Below, one piece after another: positions 9,296 to 18,411 of a stretch of 64,000 nt of DNA. How positions within the stretch are numbered: the first letter of the stretch is position 1; each line of letters starts with the position of its first letter. The DNA is taken from contig NZ_CP061718.1 in NCBI RefSeq assembly GCF_014764365.1, positions 62,001-126,000 of the forward strand, written 5' to 3'. The stretch comes from Roseococcus microcysteis. Lineage in GTDB: Bacteria > Pseudomonadota > Alphaproteobacteria > Acetobacterales > Acetobacteraceae. The notes under the pieces are model-generated. The model was given only the letters and a program-made list of their open reading frames with translations, did not search any database and was not told where the DNA came from. The position numbers and the translations under genes were made by a program.

Positions 9296-9856
9296 ATGCT
9301 CATCCGCGACAGCCGGGCAGTGGATTTGCCCGCCATCACCGCCATCTACGGGCACTGGGTCCGGCATGGCCTGGCCAGTTTCGAGCTGGATCCGCCCGAC
9401 CTCGCCGAAATGACGCGCCGGCGCGAGGCGCTGCTGGCCGGCCACTACCCCTACCTGGTGGCGGAGGAAGGCGGCCGCGTGCTGGGCTATGCCTATGCCG
9501 GCGCCTTCCGCACCCGCCCGGCCTATCGCTTCACGGTGGAGGACAGCGTCTATGTGGCGCCCGATGCCGGGCGCGGCGGGGTGGGGCGCGCCTTGCTGGC
9601 CGCCCTGCTGCCGCGCTGCGAGGCCTGGGGCGCGCGGCTGATGGTGGCCGTGATCGGCGACAGCGGGAACGCGGCCTCCATCGCGCTGCATGCCGCGCTG
9701 GGCTTCACCCATGCCGGGCTGCTGCCGGGCACGGGCTGGAAGCATGGGCGCTGGGTGGACACGGTGCTGATGACGCGCGCCCTGGGCGAGGGCATGGCGG
9801 CGCCGCCGCCGCCGCCGCCGCCGCAGGGCGCGCCTAGGCCGCCGGCACGGGCGTGA
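9296..9856 (+). CDS. GNAT-family N-acetyltransferase, phosphinothricin/methionine-sulfone acetyltransferase type
   Basis: This is an acetyl-CoA-dependent N-acetyltransferase. MLIRDSRAVDLPAITAIYGH opens the fold. YVAPDAGRGGVGRALL is the acetyl-CoA pyrophosphate loop (motif A), and SIALHAALGF with GWKHGRWVDTVLM is typical of the Pat/MnaT group that acetylates phosphinothricin or methionine derivatives. ATG 9296 is chosen because translation from the upstream TTG at 9260 adds a non-conserved leader. The C-terminus carries a run of eight prolines encoded by a (CCG)n microsatellite and overlaps the 3' end of glpD by 23 bases. The substrate is unproven. Confidence 0.85.
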   Translation: MLIRDSRAVDLPAITAIYGHWVRHGLASFELDPPDLAEMTRRREALLAGHYPYLVAEEGGRVLGYAYAGAFRTRPAYRFTVEDSVYVAPDAGRGGVGRALLAALLPRCEAWGARLMVAVIGDSGNAASIALHAALGFTHAGLLPGTGWKHGRWVDTVLMTRALGEGMAAPPPPPPPQGAPRPPARA

Positions 9857-11342
9857 GGCGCGCGGCCAGCCTCTCCTGCTCGGCCGGCGCCATGTGCAGG
9901 CCGAGCTTGGTGCGGCGCCACAGCACATCCTCGGCCGTGCGGGCCCATTCGTGGCGCAGCATCCAGTCGAGTTCGGCCTCGGTCAGCCCCGCGCCGAGGT
10001 CGGCCCCCGCGCCGCCGCCCGCGAAGACCTCGGGCAGCAGGCTGCCATGGGTGCGGATGAGGCGCGGCAGATGGCGCGCCTCCAGGAAGGGCAGGGCGCG
10101 CGCCATCTCGGCGGCGAACGCCGCGCGGTCGGTGATGTCGCCGCCGGGCAGGGTGGCGGTCGCGGTCCAGGGCGTGCCGGCGCGGCCCAAGGCCCCGCCC
10201 ACCTGGCCCGCCGCCTCCTCCGCCAGGCGCCGGAAGGTCGTGATCTTGCCGCCATAGACGCTGAGCAGCGGCGCCGCCTTGGTGTCCAGCTTCAGCACAT
10301 AGTCGCGCGTGACGGCGGAAGGGTCCGCCGCGCCATCGTCATAGAGGGGCCGCACGCCCGAATAGCTGTGCACCACATCCACCGGCGAGACGGGGCGGCG
10401 CAGCTGGCGCGAGACGGCGGTGCAGAGATAGGCCGTCTCCTCCGGCGTGCAGATGGCGGGGCCGCCGGCATGCGGCACATCGGTGGTGCCGATGAGGGAG
10501 AACTCGCCCTCATAAGGGATGACGAAGACCACGCGCCGGTCGTCATTCTGCAGGATGAAGGCGTGCTCGCCCTCATAGAGGCGCGGCACGATGATGTGGC
10601 TGCCGCGGATGAGGCGCACCGCGCCCGGCCGGGGCACGGCCGTGGAATCCAGCGCCTCCTGCACCCAGGGGCCGGCGGCGTTGACGATGGCGCGCACGCG
10701 GAAGCGCTGGCCCTGGGCGTCCGGGCCGCGCAGCCGCACCTCCCAATGGCCTTCGTGGCGGGTGGCGCCCTCGAATTCGGTGCGGGTGCGGATGTCGGCG
10801 CCGCGCAGCGCCGCGTCGCGCGCCAGCAGCAGGACCAGGCGGCTGTCCTCCACCCAGGCGTCGGAATAGGCGAAGGCGTGGGTGATGGCGGGCTTCAGCG
10901 CCGCGCCCAGCGGGTCCGCATCGGTGCGGAAGCCCTGGGCCGCGGGCAGGGAGACGCGGCGGGCCAGGTGGTCATAGAGGAACAGCCCCGCGCGGATCAT
11001 CCAGCGCGGCCGCATCTCCGGCCGGTGCGGCAGCACGAAGCGCAGCGGCCAGATGATGTGGGGGGCCACGCGCAGCAGCACCTCGCGCTCGGCCAGCGCC
11101 TCGCGCACCAGGCGGAATTCGTAATGCTCCAGGTAGCGCAGCCCGCCATGGATCAGCTTCGACGAGTTGGAGGAGGTGGCGCCCGCCAGATCCCCCCGCT
11201 CGGCCAGCAGCACCGAATAGCCGCGCCCGGCCAGGTCGCGCGCGATGCCCGCGCCATTCACCCCGCCCCCGATGACGAGGATGTCGTGGGCCAGGGAAGG
11301 GGCCTGGGAGGGGGGAGGTCGTCGGTCGTCATGCAACGCCAT
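9834..11342 (-). CDS. glpD: Aerobic glycerol-3-phosphate dehydrogenase
   Basis: This is a membrane-associated flavoprotein that oxidises sn-glycerol 3-phosphate to dihydroxyacetone phosphate and passes electrons to quinone. The 502-residue length is typical. An N-terminal dinucleotide fold (ILVIGGGVNGAGIARDL) binds FAD, followed by the family signature around SSNSSKLIHGGLRYLE. The central region has IVNAAGPWV and GTTDVPH, and a C-terminal helical cap follows. It is monocistronic here, with no glpK or glpF next to it, and it converges on the acetyltransferase gene with a 23-base overlap. Confidence 0.94.
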   Translation of the reverse strand: MALHDDRRPPPSQAPSLAHDILVIGGGVNGAGIARDLAGRGYSVLLAERGDLAGATSSNSSKLIHGGLRYLEHYEFRLVREALAEREVLLRVAPHIIWPLRFVLPHRPEMRPRWMIRAGLFLYDHLARRVSLPAAQGFRTDADPLGAALKPAITHAFAYSDAWVEDSRLVLLLARDAALRGADIRTRTEFEGATRHEGHWEVRLRGPDAQGQRFRVRAIVNAAGPWVQEALDSTAVPRPGAVRLIRGSHIIVPRLYEGEHAFILQNDDRRVVFVIPYEGEFSLIGTTDVPHAGGPAICTPEETAYLCTAVSRQLRRPVSPVDVVHSYSGVRPLYDDGAADPSAVTRDYVLKLDTKAAPLLSVYGGKITTFRRLAEEAAGQVGGALGRAGTPWTATATLPGGDITDRAAFAAEMARALPFLEARHLPRLIRTHGSLLPEVFAGGGAGADLGAGLTEAELDWMLRHEWARTAEDVLWRRTKLGLHMAPAEQERLAARLTPVPAA

Positions 11343-11440
11343 GTGGAAGAGCGCGGGCGATCCGTCCAGGGCCTCGAGGGGGGCTTACGCGCATGGCCCC
11401 TCTTCCCCATGTAACCGGCTGACGCGAAGAGGAGGGCATC

Positions 11441-11980
11441 ATGGAATACGCGACGCTGGGCGGGGGGTGCTTCTGGTGCCTGGACGCCGCCTATCGTGAC
11501 GTCTCCGGGGTGCGGCAGGTGGTCTCGGGCTATGCCGGCGGCCATGCGCAGAACCCGAGCTATGAGCAGGTCTGCGGCAAGAAGACCGGCCATGCCGAGG
11601 TGGTGCGCGTGGGCTTCGACCCCGAGGTGGTCTCCTACGCCGACCTGCTGCGCATGTTCTTCACCCTGCACGACCCCACGACGAAGGACCGCCAGGGCGC
11701 GGATGTGGGCCCGCAATACCGCTCCATCATCCTGGCCGAGAGCGAGGCCCAGATGGAGACGGCCCGCGCCGTGATGGCCGAGATCGAGGCCGCGGGCATC
11801 TGGGGCGCGCCGCTGGTCACGGAGCTCGTCCCCGCCGGCGCGTTCTGGCCGGCCGAGCCCGAGCACCAGGACTATTTCCGCCTGAACCCCTGGTCCGGCT
11901 ATTGCCGCGCCGTCATCGCGCCCAAGGTGGCCAAGTTCCGCAAGAGCTTCGCCGCGCGCCTCAACCCGGTGGGGGTCTGA
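11441..11980 (+). CDS. msrA: Peptide-methionine (S)-S-oxide reductase MsrA
   Basis: MsrA repairs the S-epimer of methionine sulfoxide using thioredoxin. The catalytic motif GGGCFWC is present at residues 7-13, with the conserved GYAGGH and VGPQYRS segments and EPEHQDY further on. The length of 179 residues is normal. GAGGAG lies just upstream of the ATG as ribosome-binding site. It is followed after three bases by msrB, so the two stereospecific reductases are co-transcribed. A cytoplasmic location is likely because no signal peptide is present. Confidence 0.96.
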   Translation: MEYATLGGGCFWCLDAAYRDVSGVRQVVSGYAGGHAQNPSYEQVCGKKTGHAEVVRVGFDPEVVSYADLLRMFFTLHDPTTKDRQGADVGPQYRSIILAESEAQMETARAVMAEIEAAGIWGAPLVTELVPAGAFWPAEPEHQDYFRLNPWSGYCRAVIAPKVAKFRKSFAARLNPVGV

Positions 11981-11983
11981 GCC

Positions 11984-12403
11984 ATGTTCTTCAAATCCAA
12001 GCCCGCCACCACGGACTTCCCCATCCAGCGCAGCGAGGAGGAATGGCGCGCGGCGCTGGACCCCATGGCCTTCCGCGTGCTGCGCCAGCACGCGACCGAG
12101 CGGCCCGGCACCTCGCCCCTCAATGCCGAGAAACGGGAGGGCGTGTTCCACTGCGCCGGCTGCGGCACGCCCCTGTTCGAGAGCGACACCAAGTTCGAGA
12201 GCGGCACCGGCTGGCCCTCCTTCCATTCGCGCATCGAGGGCAATGTGGGCGAGACGGAGGACAACAGCTTCTTCATGCGCCGCACCGAGGTGCATTGCGC
12301 CGCCTGCGGCGGGCATCTGGGCCATGTGTTCCCGGATGGTCCGGAACCCACCGGGCTGCGCTATTGCATCAATGGCGCCGCGCTGGAGTTCAAGCCCGTG
12401 TGA
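11984..12403 (+). CDS. msrB: Peptide-methionine (R)-S-oxide reductase MsrB
   Basis: MsrB repairs the R-epimer of methionine sulfoxide and complements MsrA encoded directly upstream. Two zinc-binding CxxC pairs are visible (CAGCGTPLF and CAACGGHLGH). The catalytic Cys is in RYCINGAAL near the C-terminus, and GTGWPSF is also conserved. The 139 residues match the standard single-domain form. There is no signal peptide, so it acts in the cytoplasm. Confidence 0.96.
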   Translation: MFFKSKPATTDFPIQRSEEEWRAALDPMAFRVLRQHATERPGTSPLNAEKREGVFHCAGCGTPLFESDTKFESGTGWPSFHSRIEGNVGETEDNSFFMRRTEVHCAACGGHLGHVFPDGPEPTGLRYCINGAALEFKPV

Positions 12404-12460
12404 CGCCGTCCGCACCATGCTATGTGTTGGTGACACTCCCGCCCGTTGAAAGCCTTGCCC

Positions 12461-13513
12461 ATGCGGCATTTGTTCCTTGCCTTCCTTCTCCTCGGCGCGG
12501 CCTTCCTGCCGGCCCGGGCGGACACCATCTTCGTGCTGAATTCGGGCGATGCCTCCATCTCGGTCATAGATGCGGTGGCGCGCGAGGAAATCCGCCGCAT
12601 CCCCGTGCTGCGCGAGGTGCACCACCTGGTCGTGACGCCCGATGGGCGCGAATTGGTGGTGGGCGATTCCGGGGGGAATGAGCTGCTCTTCCTCGACCCC
12701 GTGGGCGGCGAGGTGCTGCGGCGGCTGCGCATCAGCAACCCCTACCACCTGGAATTCAGCCCCGATGGGCGGCATTTCGTGGTGGCCAGCCTGCGCCGCA
12801 ACCAGGTGGACATCTATGACGCCGCCACGCTGGAGCTCCAGCAGCGGCTGCGCCACCCGGGCATGCCGAGCCACATCGCCTTCAGCCCCGACAGCCGCTG
12901 GGCCTATGTGACGCTGCAAGGCCGCGGCCAGGTGGCGGCGATCGAGATGGCCAGCATGACCACCGCCTGGGTGCAGGATGTGGGGCCCGAGCCCGCCGGC
13001 ATCATCTGGCACCGCGGGCGGCTGCTGGTGGGGCTGATGGGCCGCGACGACTTCGTGGCGCTGGACCCCGAGACGCGCGCCGTCACCACCGCCTTCCGGG
13101 TCGGGCGCGGGGCGCACAACGTCTTCCCCTCGCCCGATGGGCGCTTCCTCTACGCGACCTCGCGCGTGGAAAGCCGGATCGCGGAGATTGATGCCGAGAC
13201 GCTGGAGGTGCGCCGCATCTTCGAGGTGCCGGGCGGCCCGGACTGCATCGCCTTCGACCCCGATGGGCGCATCTACGCCACGCTGCGCTGGATCGGCCGC
13301 GTGCTGATCCTGGACCCCGCGACCGGCGACCACGCGCAAATCCGGGTGGGGCGCAGCCCGCACGGCATCTTCGTCATGCCGCGCCGGCCTGGCGTGGGGG
13401 CCGATTTCGCCCTTCGCATGCCGGGTGCGGCCAGCGGCCCGCGCCCCATGGAGCTGGCCCTGGCCGAGCAGGCCGACGCGCCCACCCGCGTGAACGCGGC
13501 GCCGGGCCGGTGA
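12461..13513 (+). CDS. Exported YncE-like beta-propeller (YVTN repeat) protein
   Basis: A signal peptide (MRHLFLAFLLLGAAFLPARA) precedes about seven beta-propeller blades with repeated motifs such as VTPDGRELVVGD, FSPDGRHFVVAS and FDPDGRIYAT. Such periplasmic propellers are often linked to PQQ-dependent alcohol oxidation or to envelope binding roles, but nothing here fixes the function. ATG 12461 is preferred over the TTG at 12446 because the signal peptide begins there. The stop codon overlaps the GTG start of the deacetylase gene, so the two are translationally coupled. Confidence 0.8.
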   Translation: MRHLFLAFLLLGAAFLPARADTIFVLNSGDASISVIDAVAREEIRRIPVLREVHHLVVTPDGRELVVGDSGGNELLFLDPVGGEVLRRLRISNPYHLEFSPDGRHFVVASLRRNQVDIYDAATLELQQRLRHPGMPSHIAFSPDSRWAYVTLQGRGQVAAIEMASMTTAWVQDVGPEPAGIIWHRGRLLVGLMGRDDFVALDPETRAVTTAFRVGRGAHNVFPSPDGRFLYATSRVESRIAEIDAETLEVRRIFEVPGGPDCIAFDPDGRIYATLRWIGRVLILDPATGDHAQIRVGRSPHGIFVMPRRPGVGADFALRMPGAASGPRPMELALAEQADAPTRVNAAPGR

Positions 13514-14250
13514 GGCGCCGCGCGCTCGCGGCCCTCCTGGCGGCGCCGGGCCTCGCGCGGGCGCAGACCTCGGGCGGCACGCTCTACCTCACCATAGACA
13601 CCGGCTGGTCGCGCGAGGCGGAACAGATCGCCGCCACCCTGCGCCGCCACGCCATCCGCGCCACGCTCTTCGTCGCCAATGAGCGCACCCATCGCGGCGA
13701 CCGGCAGCTGGAAGAAAGCTGGGCGCCCTTCTGGCGCGCGCGCGTGAATGAGGGCCACGTCTTCGCCAGCCACACCTGGCGCCACTGGTATTTCCGGGGC
13801 GACCCCGGGCCGGGGCGCGTGACCTACACCTCCCGCCAGAACGAGGGCAGCGAGGTGCTGGACCAGGCGGCGCTCTGCGACGAATTGGCCCGGCCCATCG
13901 CCGCCCTGCGCGCGCTGGCCCCCGGCGCGGAGGTGCTGCCGCTGTGGCGCGCGCCGGGCGGCATCACCACGCCGGGGGCGCGCCGCATGGCCGAAGCCTG
14001 CGGGCTGCGCCACCAGGGCTGGACGCCCCGCGGCTTCCTGGGCGACGAATTGCCCGCCGATGCCCACCCCAATGCCGCCCTGCTGCGCCGCAACCTCGCC
14101 CAGATCCGCGATGGCGAGGTGCTGGTGATGCATTGGGGCGTGCGTTCCCGCCGCGAGCCCTTCGCCGGCATTTTCGACGCGCTGATCGAGGGGCTGCTCG
14201 CCCGCGGCTTCCGCTTCGCCCCCCTCCCACCCCAGGGCATTCCCACATGA
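13510..14250 (+). CDS. Polysaccharide deacetylase-like (NodB fold) exported protein with an altered first motif
   Basis: A short signal peptide ends near GLARAQ. The fold of metal-dependent polysaccharide deacetylases (carbohydrate esterase family 4) is indicated by LYLTIDTGW (motif 1), SHTWRH (the HxxxH metal motif) and WRAPGG (motif 3). Motif 1 normally reads TFDDG; here the second, metal-binding Asp is Thr (TIDTG), so activity may be changed or lost. The GTG start overlaps the stop of the propeller gene (GTGA), and the stop overlaps the next ATG (ATGA). The three genes therefore form one tightly coupled unit, perhaps for an envelope polymer or lipid. Confidence 0.75.
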   Translation: MRRRALAALLAAPGLARAQTSGGTLYLTIDTGWSREAEQIAATLRRHAIRATLFVANERTHRGDRQLEESWAPFWRARVNEGHVFASHTWRHWYFRGDPGPGRVTYTSRQNEGSEVLDQAALCDELARPIAALRALAPGAEVLPLWRAPGGITTPGARRMAEACGLRHQGWTPRGFLGDELPADAHPNAALLRRNLAQIRDGEVLVMHWGVRSRREPFAGIFDALIEGLLARGFRFAPLPPQGIPT

Positions 14251-15200
14251 TCGCCGCCATCGAGGACCTCTACGACCAGGTCACGGCCTGGATCTTCCAC
14301 GCCTGGGTCCAGCCGGTGATGTATGAACTGGGCCTCATGGCCTGGGCCGATGACGCCTTCGACTGGGTGGGCTTCTTCCTGTTCGGCGTGGTGCAGGTGC
14401 TGGTGGTGGCGCTGGTCTGCCTGCCGCTGGAACGCTGGCGGCCGGTGGAGCGCTGGGACTCGCAGCGGGTCGTCTGGACCGATGTGACCTACACGCTGCT
14501 GGCGCGCCTCGGCCTGCTGCCGCTGCTGGGCTTCGTGGTCTTCTCGGGGGCGGCGGTGGCCATCGAGGGCGCCATCGCGGACAGCGGCTTCGTGCCGCCC
14601 ACGCTGGAGACGCTGATCCCGGGCCTGCGCGAATGGCCGCTGCTGGCGCTGGCCCTCTACATCGTCATCCTGGATTTCGGCGAATACTGGCGCCACCGCT
14701 TCCAGCACCAGTTCCGCTGGTGGTGGGCGCTGCATTCCATCCACCACGCCCAGACGCAGATGACCTTCTGGACCGATGACCGGAACCATGTGCTGGATGA
14801 CGTGCTGGCCGCGGCCTGGATCGGCGTCATCGCGGTGGCCATCGGGGTGCCGCCGGCGCAGTTCCCCCTGATCCTGCTGGTGCTGCGCCTCGCGGAAAGC
14901 CTGAGCCACGCCAATGTGCGGATGGATTTCGGGCGGGTGGGCGAGCGGCTGGTGGTCTCACCCCGCTTCCACCGGCTGCACCATGGCGTGCTGAGCGTGG
15001 GCCAGTCCGGCAAGAATTACGGCGTGCTGCTGCCGGTCTGGGACTGGATCTTCGGCACGGCGGATTTCAAGCGCGACCACTACCCCCGCACCGGGGACCC
15101 CGGCGCGCCGCCCGCCTATGTCACGGGCGGCTGGCTGCGCCAGCAGGGGCAGGGGCTGCGCGAGGTGTGGCGCGCCCTCAGACCCCCACGACAAGGCTGA
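14247..15200 (+). CDS. Sterol desaturase/fatty acid hydroxylase family membrane protein
   Basis: This is an integral membrane di-iron oxygenase of about 317 residues. Its His clusters are HRFQH, HSIHHA and RFHRLHHG, spaced as in the fatty acid hydroxylase superfamily, with four or more hydrophobic helices before and between them. The substrate is probably a membrane lipid (fatty acyl, hopanoid or carotenoid-like) and cannot be read from sequence. The ATG start sits in an ATGA overlap with the deacetylase gene. The 3' end overlaps the convergent chromate transporter gene by 23 bases. Confidence 0.88.
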   Translation: MIAAIEDLYDQVTAWIFHAWVQPVMYELGLMAWADDAFDWVGFFLFGVVQVLVVALVCLPLERWRPVERWDSQRVVWTDVTYTLLARLGLLPLLGFVVFSGAAVAIEGAIADSGFVPPTLETLIPGLREWPLLALALYIVILDFGEYWRHRFQHQFRWWWALHSIHHAQTQMTFWTDDRNHVLDDVLAAAWIGVIAVAIGVPPAQFPLILLVLRLAESLSHANVRMDFGRVGERLVVSPRFHRLHHGVLSVGQSGKNYGVLLPVWDWIFGTADFKRDHYPRTGDPGAPPAYVTGGWLRQQGQGLREVWRALRPPRQG

Positions 15201-16518
15201 GCACGAGGCCCAGCCCCGCCGAGACGGCCAGCGTCCGCACCAGCCCCAGCTTCAGCACGAAGAGCGCCACGCCCGAGACCACCACCAGCACCAGCGCCAG
15301 GGGCTGCACCGAGGCGGGGTCGGGCAGGCTCAGCGCGAAGGGGCCCGGTTCCATCCGCGCGAAGATGACGCGCAGCGCGAACCAGAGCGCCAGGTTCGCG
15401 ATGACGCCCACCACCGCCGCCGTCACCCCCGCCAGCGCGCCCTTGAGGCGCGGCTGGTCGTGCAGCCGCTCCACATAGGGGGCGCCCAGGAAGATCCAGG
15501 CGAAGCAGGGCAGGAAGGTGACATAGAGCGTGAGCGCCGCGCCCAGCACCGCCCAGAGGGCGCCACCCGCCTGAAACCCCGCCAGGAAGCCCACGAATTG
15601 CAGCACGAGGATGAGGGGGCCGGGCGTGGTCTCCGCCAGCCCCAGCCCCACCAGCATGTCGCTGGCGGTGAGCCAGGCGTAGTTCTCCACCGCCTGCTGC
15701 GCCACATAGGCCAGCACCGCATAGGCGCCGCCGAAGGTGACCACGGCCATGACGGAGAAGAAGCCCGCGATATCGGCGAAGACGCCGCCCTGCACCCAGA
15801 GCAGCGCGACCGGCCAGACCCAGAAGGCAAGGCACACCAGCCCCGCCCGCCGCGCCGCCCCGGCCATCAGCCCGATGCGCCCGGGGTCGGCCGCCAGCGC
15901 GGCATCCAGCGCCGAATGCGCCACCCCGCGCCCGCCCCCATGCCCGCCGCCGGCGAAGGCCTGGGGCAGCGCCGCGCCCATGCCGGCGGCCAGCAGCACC
16001 ACCACGGGGAAGGGCACGCCGAAGACGAAAAGCGCCGTGAACGCGGCCGCCGCCACCGCCCAGGGCACGGCGCCATGCAGCGCGCGGCGCGCCACCTTCA
16101 GCAGCGCCTCCAGCACCACCACCAGCACCGCGCATTTCAGCCCGAAGAAGAGGCCCGCCACGATCGGCACCTCGCCCGCCCAGGCGTAGATGAAGGACAG
16201 CGCCATGATCACGCAGGCGCCGGGCAGGATGAACAGCAGCCCCGCCGCGAGGCCGCCCTTCACCCCATGCATCAGCCAGCCGAGATAGGTGGCGAGCTGC
16301 ATGGCCTCGGGCCCCGGCAGCAGCATGCAGAAGTTCAGCGCGTGCAGGAAACGTGCGTCACTGACCCAGCGGCGCTGGTCCACCACCTCGCGCTGCATGA
16401 GCGCGATCTGCGAGGCCGGCCCGCCGAAGGAGAGCAGGCCGATGCGCGCCCAGACGCGCAGCGCCTCGCCGAAGCTGGGGAGTTGGGGCGCCTCGGCTGG
16501 GGGATGGGTGTCGGGCAT
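15178..16518 (-). CDS. chrA: Chromate transporter, long-chain CHR family
   Basis: This membrane protein of about 446 residues consists of two homologous halves, as in bidomain ChrA. The first half has SFGGPASQIALM and LPGPEAMQLATYLGW; the second has the matching TFGGAYAVLAYV and ETTPGPLILVLQFVG segments. Such proteins export chromate, and possibly other oxyanions, by proton-linked transport. No chrB regulator is adjacent. The start region reads MPDTHPPAEAPQLPSFGEAL; the cytoplasmic N-terminus is unremarkable. Confidence 0.9.
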   Translation of the reverse strand: MPDTHPPAEAPQLPSFGEALRVWARIGLLSFGGPASQIALMQREVVDQRRWVSDARFLHALNFCMLLPGPEAMQLATYLGWLMHGVKGGLAAGLLFILPGACVIMALSFIYAWAGEVPIVAGLFFGLKCAVLVVVLEALLKVARRALHGAVPWAVAAAAFTALFVFGVPFPVVVLLAAGMGAALPQAFAGGGHGGGRGVAHSALDAALAADPGRIGLMAGAARRAGLVCLAFWVWPVALLWVQGGVFADIAGFFSVMAVVTFGGAYAVLAYVAQQAVENYAWLTASDMLVGLGLAETTPGPLILVLQFVGFLAGFQAGGALWAVLGAALTLYVTFLPCFAWIFLGAPYVERLHDQPRLKGALAGVTAAVVGVIANLALWFALRVIFARMEPGPFALSLPDPASVQPLALVLVVVSGVALFVLKLGLVRTLAVSAGLGLVLSLVVGV

Positions 16519-16555
16519 GGCGGTATCTGGCCCGAGCTTCCCGCGCGGGGCAAGG

Positions 16556-18292
16556 CTACTCCGCGGCTTGGGGGGTCAGCAGGCTTTGTCCCGGGCGGAG
16601 GCGCGTGAAGGCGACCTCGCGCCAGGAGAGGCGCACCTGGCCTTCCTCCAGCGTGACGAGGGTGTGGTGGAGGCCCGCCGCGTCGTCCTGGGTGTGCGGG
16701 AAATCCTCGCGCCAATGGGCGCCGCGGCTTTCCTCCCGCGCCTCGGCGGCCGCCACGATGGCGCGGCTGATGAGGATGAGGCTCTCCAGGTTCAGCCAGT
16801 CGGCCCAGGAGAGGTTGAAGCCACGCATCCCGTCCGCCACGCCGGCCGCATGGAGTTCCGCCTCCAGCGCATCCAGCCCGCTGCGCGCCTCAGCCAGGCC
16901 GCCCGCGTCGCGCAGGATGCCGGCCTTGTCCCACATCAGCGCCGCCAGTGCGTCGCGCAGCGGGCCGAGCGGTTGCGGCGCGCGGCCGAACGGGGCCAGC
17001 GCCGCACCCATGGCGGCATCCAGCGCCGCCTCGTCCGGCGGGGCGAGTTCGCCGTCGCGGGGGATGAAGCGCGCCATGGCATCGCCCGCCAGCCCGCCGA
17101 AGACGGTGGAATTGGCCACGCCATTCCCGCCCAGCCGGTTCGCGCCATGCACCCCGCCCGTGTCCTCGCCGGCGGCGAACAGGCCGGGCAGCGCGGTGCT
17201 GCCATCGGCGCGGAACACCACCCCGCCCATCATGTAATGCGCGGTGGGGACGACGGGCACGCGGTCGCCCGCCAGGTCGAAGCCCATATCGGCGCAGCGC
17301 TCGACCATGCCCTTGAACATCTTGGCCACCTTGTCAGGGCCGAGATGCTTCATCTCCAGCCACAGCCCGCCCGCCTCGTTCACGCGGCCGGCCTGGATCT
17401 CGCGCTCCATGGAACGGGAGACGATGTCGCGCGTGGCACGCTCGCCGCGCGGGTCGTAATTGTGCATGAAGCGCTGGCCGCGGCCGTCCAGCAGATAGCC
17501 GCCCGCGCCGCGCAGCCCTTCCTCGATGATGGTGCCCGTCATGCGCGTGCCGGGGCCGGCGAGGACGCCGGTGGGGTGGAACTGCACCATCTCCATGTCG
17601 CGCAGTTCGAGGCCCGCGCGCAGCGCCATGGCCATGCCGTCGCAGGATTTGTCGCCCGAGGGGGTGTGGTACTTGTACATGGTGGGCCCGCCGCCGGTGC
17701 CCAGCAGCACGGCCTTGGCCTGCACGAAGACGAAGCTGCCGCGCCGGATGTCCAACAGCAGCACGCCGCTGATCCGCCCGCCATCCGCGCTGCGGATGAG
17801 GGCCAGCGCCCGGTGTTCCTCCAGCCGCTCGATGCCGCGCGCCCAGACCTGTTCGGCGAGCCGGTTGATGATCTCGATGCCCGTCAAATCGCCCTTGTGG
17901 ACGGTGCGGTCGAAGGTCTGCCCGGCGAAGGCCTTCTGGTGGATGGTGCCGTCCGGGTTGCGGTCGAAGAAGCAGCCCCAGCGGTTTTCCAGTTCGCGGA
18001 TGCGGGTCTGGGCTTCCGTCACCAGCGTCCAGGCCAGGTCCTGGTCGTTCAGCCATTTCCCGCCGTCGAGCGTGTCCATGAAATGCCGCTCGGCGGAATC
18101 GCCAGCCGCCAGCGCCACGTTGTAGCCGCCCTGCACCATGCGCGTGCAGCCCGATTTGCCGAGCAAGCCCTTCACCGCGACGGTGACCCGCAGCTCCGGG
18201 TTGGCGGATTTCGCGTGCAGCGCGGCCAGCAGCCCGGCGCCGCCGGAGCCGAGGATCAGGATGTCGGTGCTGCGGCGTTCGATGCGGGTCAT
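16556..18292 (-). CDS. Succinate dehydrogenase/fumarate reductase-type flavoprotein subunit lacking the covalent-FAD histidine
   Basis: This is the FAD subunit of a quinone-linked dicarboxylate oxidoreductase, about 578 residues. It has the N-terminal FAD fold ([15 protein letters not shown]), the active-site segments QFHPTG and [19 protein letters not shown], and the C-terminal [12 protein letters not shown] loop. At the position of the His that carries FAD in SdhA/FrdA (SHTxxAQGG), this protein has Cys49 ([10 protein letters not shown]). FAD is therefore probably not bound through a histidyl link, or may be attached differently. ATG 18292 shares its A with the TGA of the upstream small gene (TGATG), so the two are coupled. 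It is the last gene of an operon that begins with the B subunit 5 kb upstream, an unusual order. Confidence 0.88.
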   Translation of the reverse strand: MTRIERRSTDILILGSGGAGLLAALHAKSANPELRVTVAVKGLLGKSGCTRMVQGGYNVALAAGDSAERHFMDTLDGGKWLNDQDLAWTLVTEAQTRIRELENRWGCFFDRNPDGTIHQKAFAGQTFDRTVHKGDLTGIEIINRLAEQVWARGIERLEEHRALALIRSADGGRISGVLLLDIRRGSFVFVQAKAVLLGTGGGPTMYKYHTPSGDKSCDGMAMALRAGLELRDMEMVQFHPTGVLAGPGTRMTGTIIEEGLRGAGGYLLDGRGQRFMHNYDPRGERATRDIVSRSMEREIQAGRVNEAGGLWLEMKHLGPDKVAKMFKGMVERCADMGFDLAGDRVPVVPTAHYMMGGVVFRADGSTALPGLFAAGEDTGGVHGANRLGGNGVANSTVFGGLAGDAMARFIPRDGELAPPDEAALDAAMGAALAPFGRAPQPLGPLRDALAALMWDKAGILRDAGGLAEARSGLDALEAELHAAGVADGMRGFNLSWADWLNLESLILISRAIVAAAEAREESRGAHWREDFPHTQDDAAGLHHTLVTLEEGQVRLSWREVAFTRLRPGQSLLTPQAAE

Positions 18293-18411
18293 CACGGGCC
18301 TCGCGGGTTGGTGGGCACGCCGCAGCCGCAATCCTCGGCGGCGGGCGGGGGTGGCGCGGTCTGCGCGGCGGCGGGCAGCGCGAGGAGCAGGATGAGCAGG
18401 AGCGTGCGCAT
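18292..18411 (-). CDS. 39-residue exported small protein with Cys-Gly-Cys motif
   Basis: This small gene is not recognised as any family. The product begins with a basic residue and a strongly hydrophobic stretch ending Ala-Ala-Ala-Gln, a signal peptide with a likely cleavage after PAAA. It continues with a Pro-rich segment and then EDCGCGVPTNPRGP. Its start ATG overlaps the fumarase beta-subunit stop (TGATG), and its stop overlaps the flavoprotein start in the same way. That double coupling is strong circumstantial evidence that it is translated. The two Cys residues could bind metal or form a disulfide, but this is speculation. Confidence 0.6.
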   Translation of the reverse strand: MRTLLLILLLALPAAAQTAPPPPAAEDCGCGVPTNPRGP

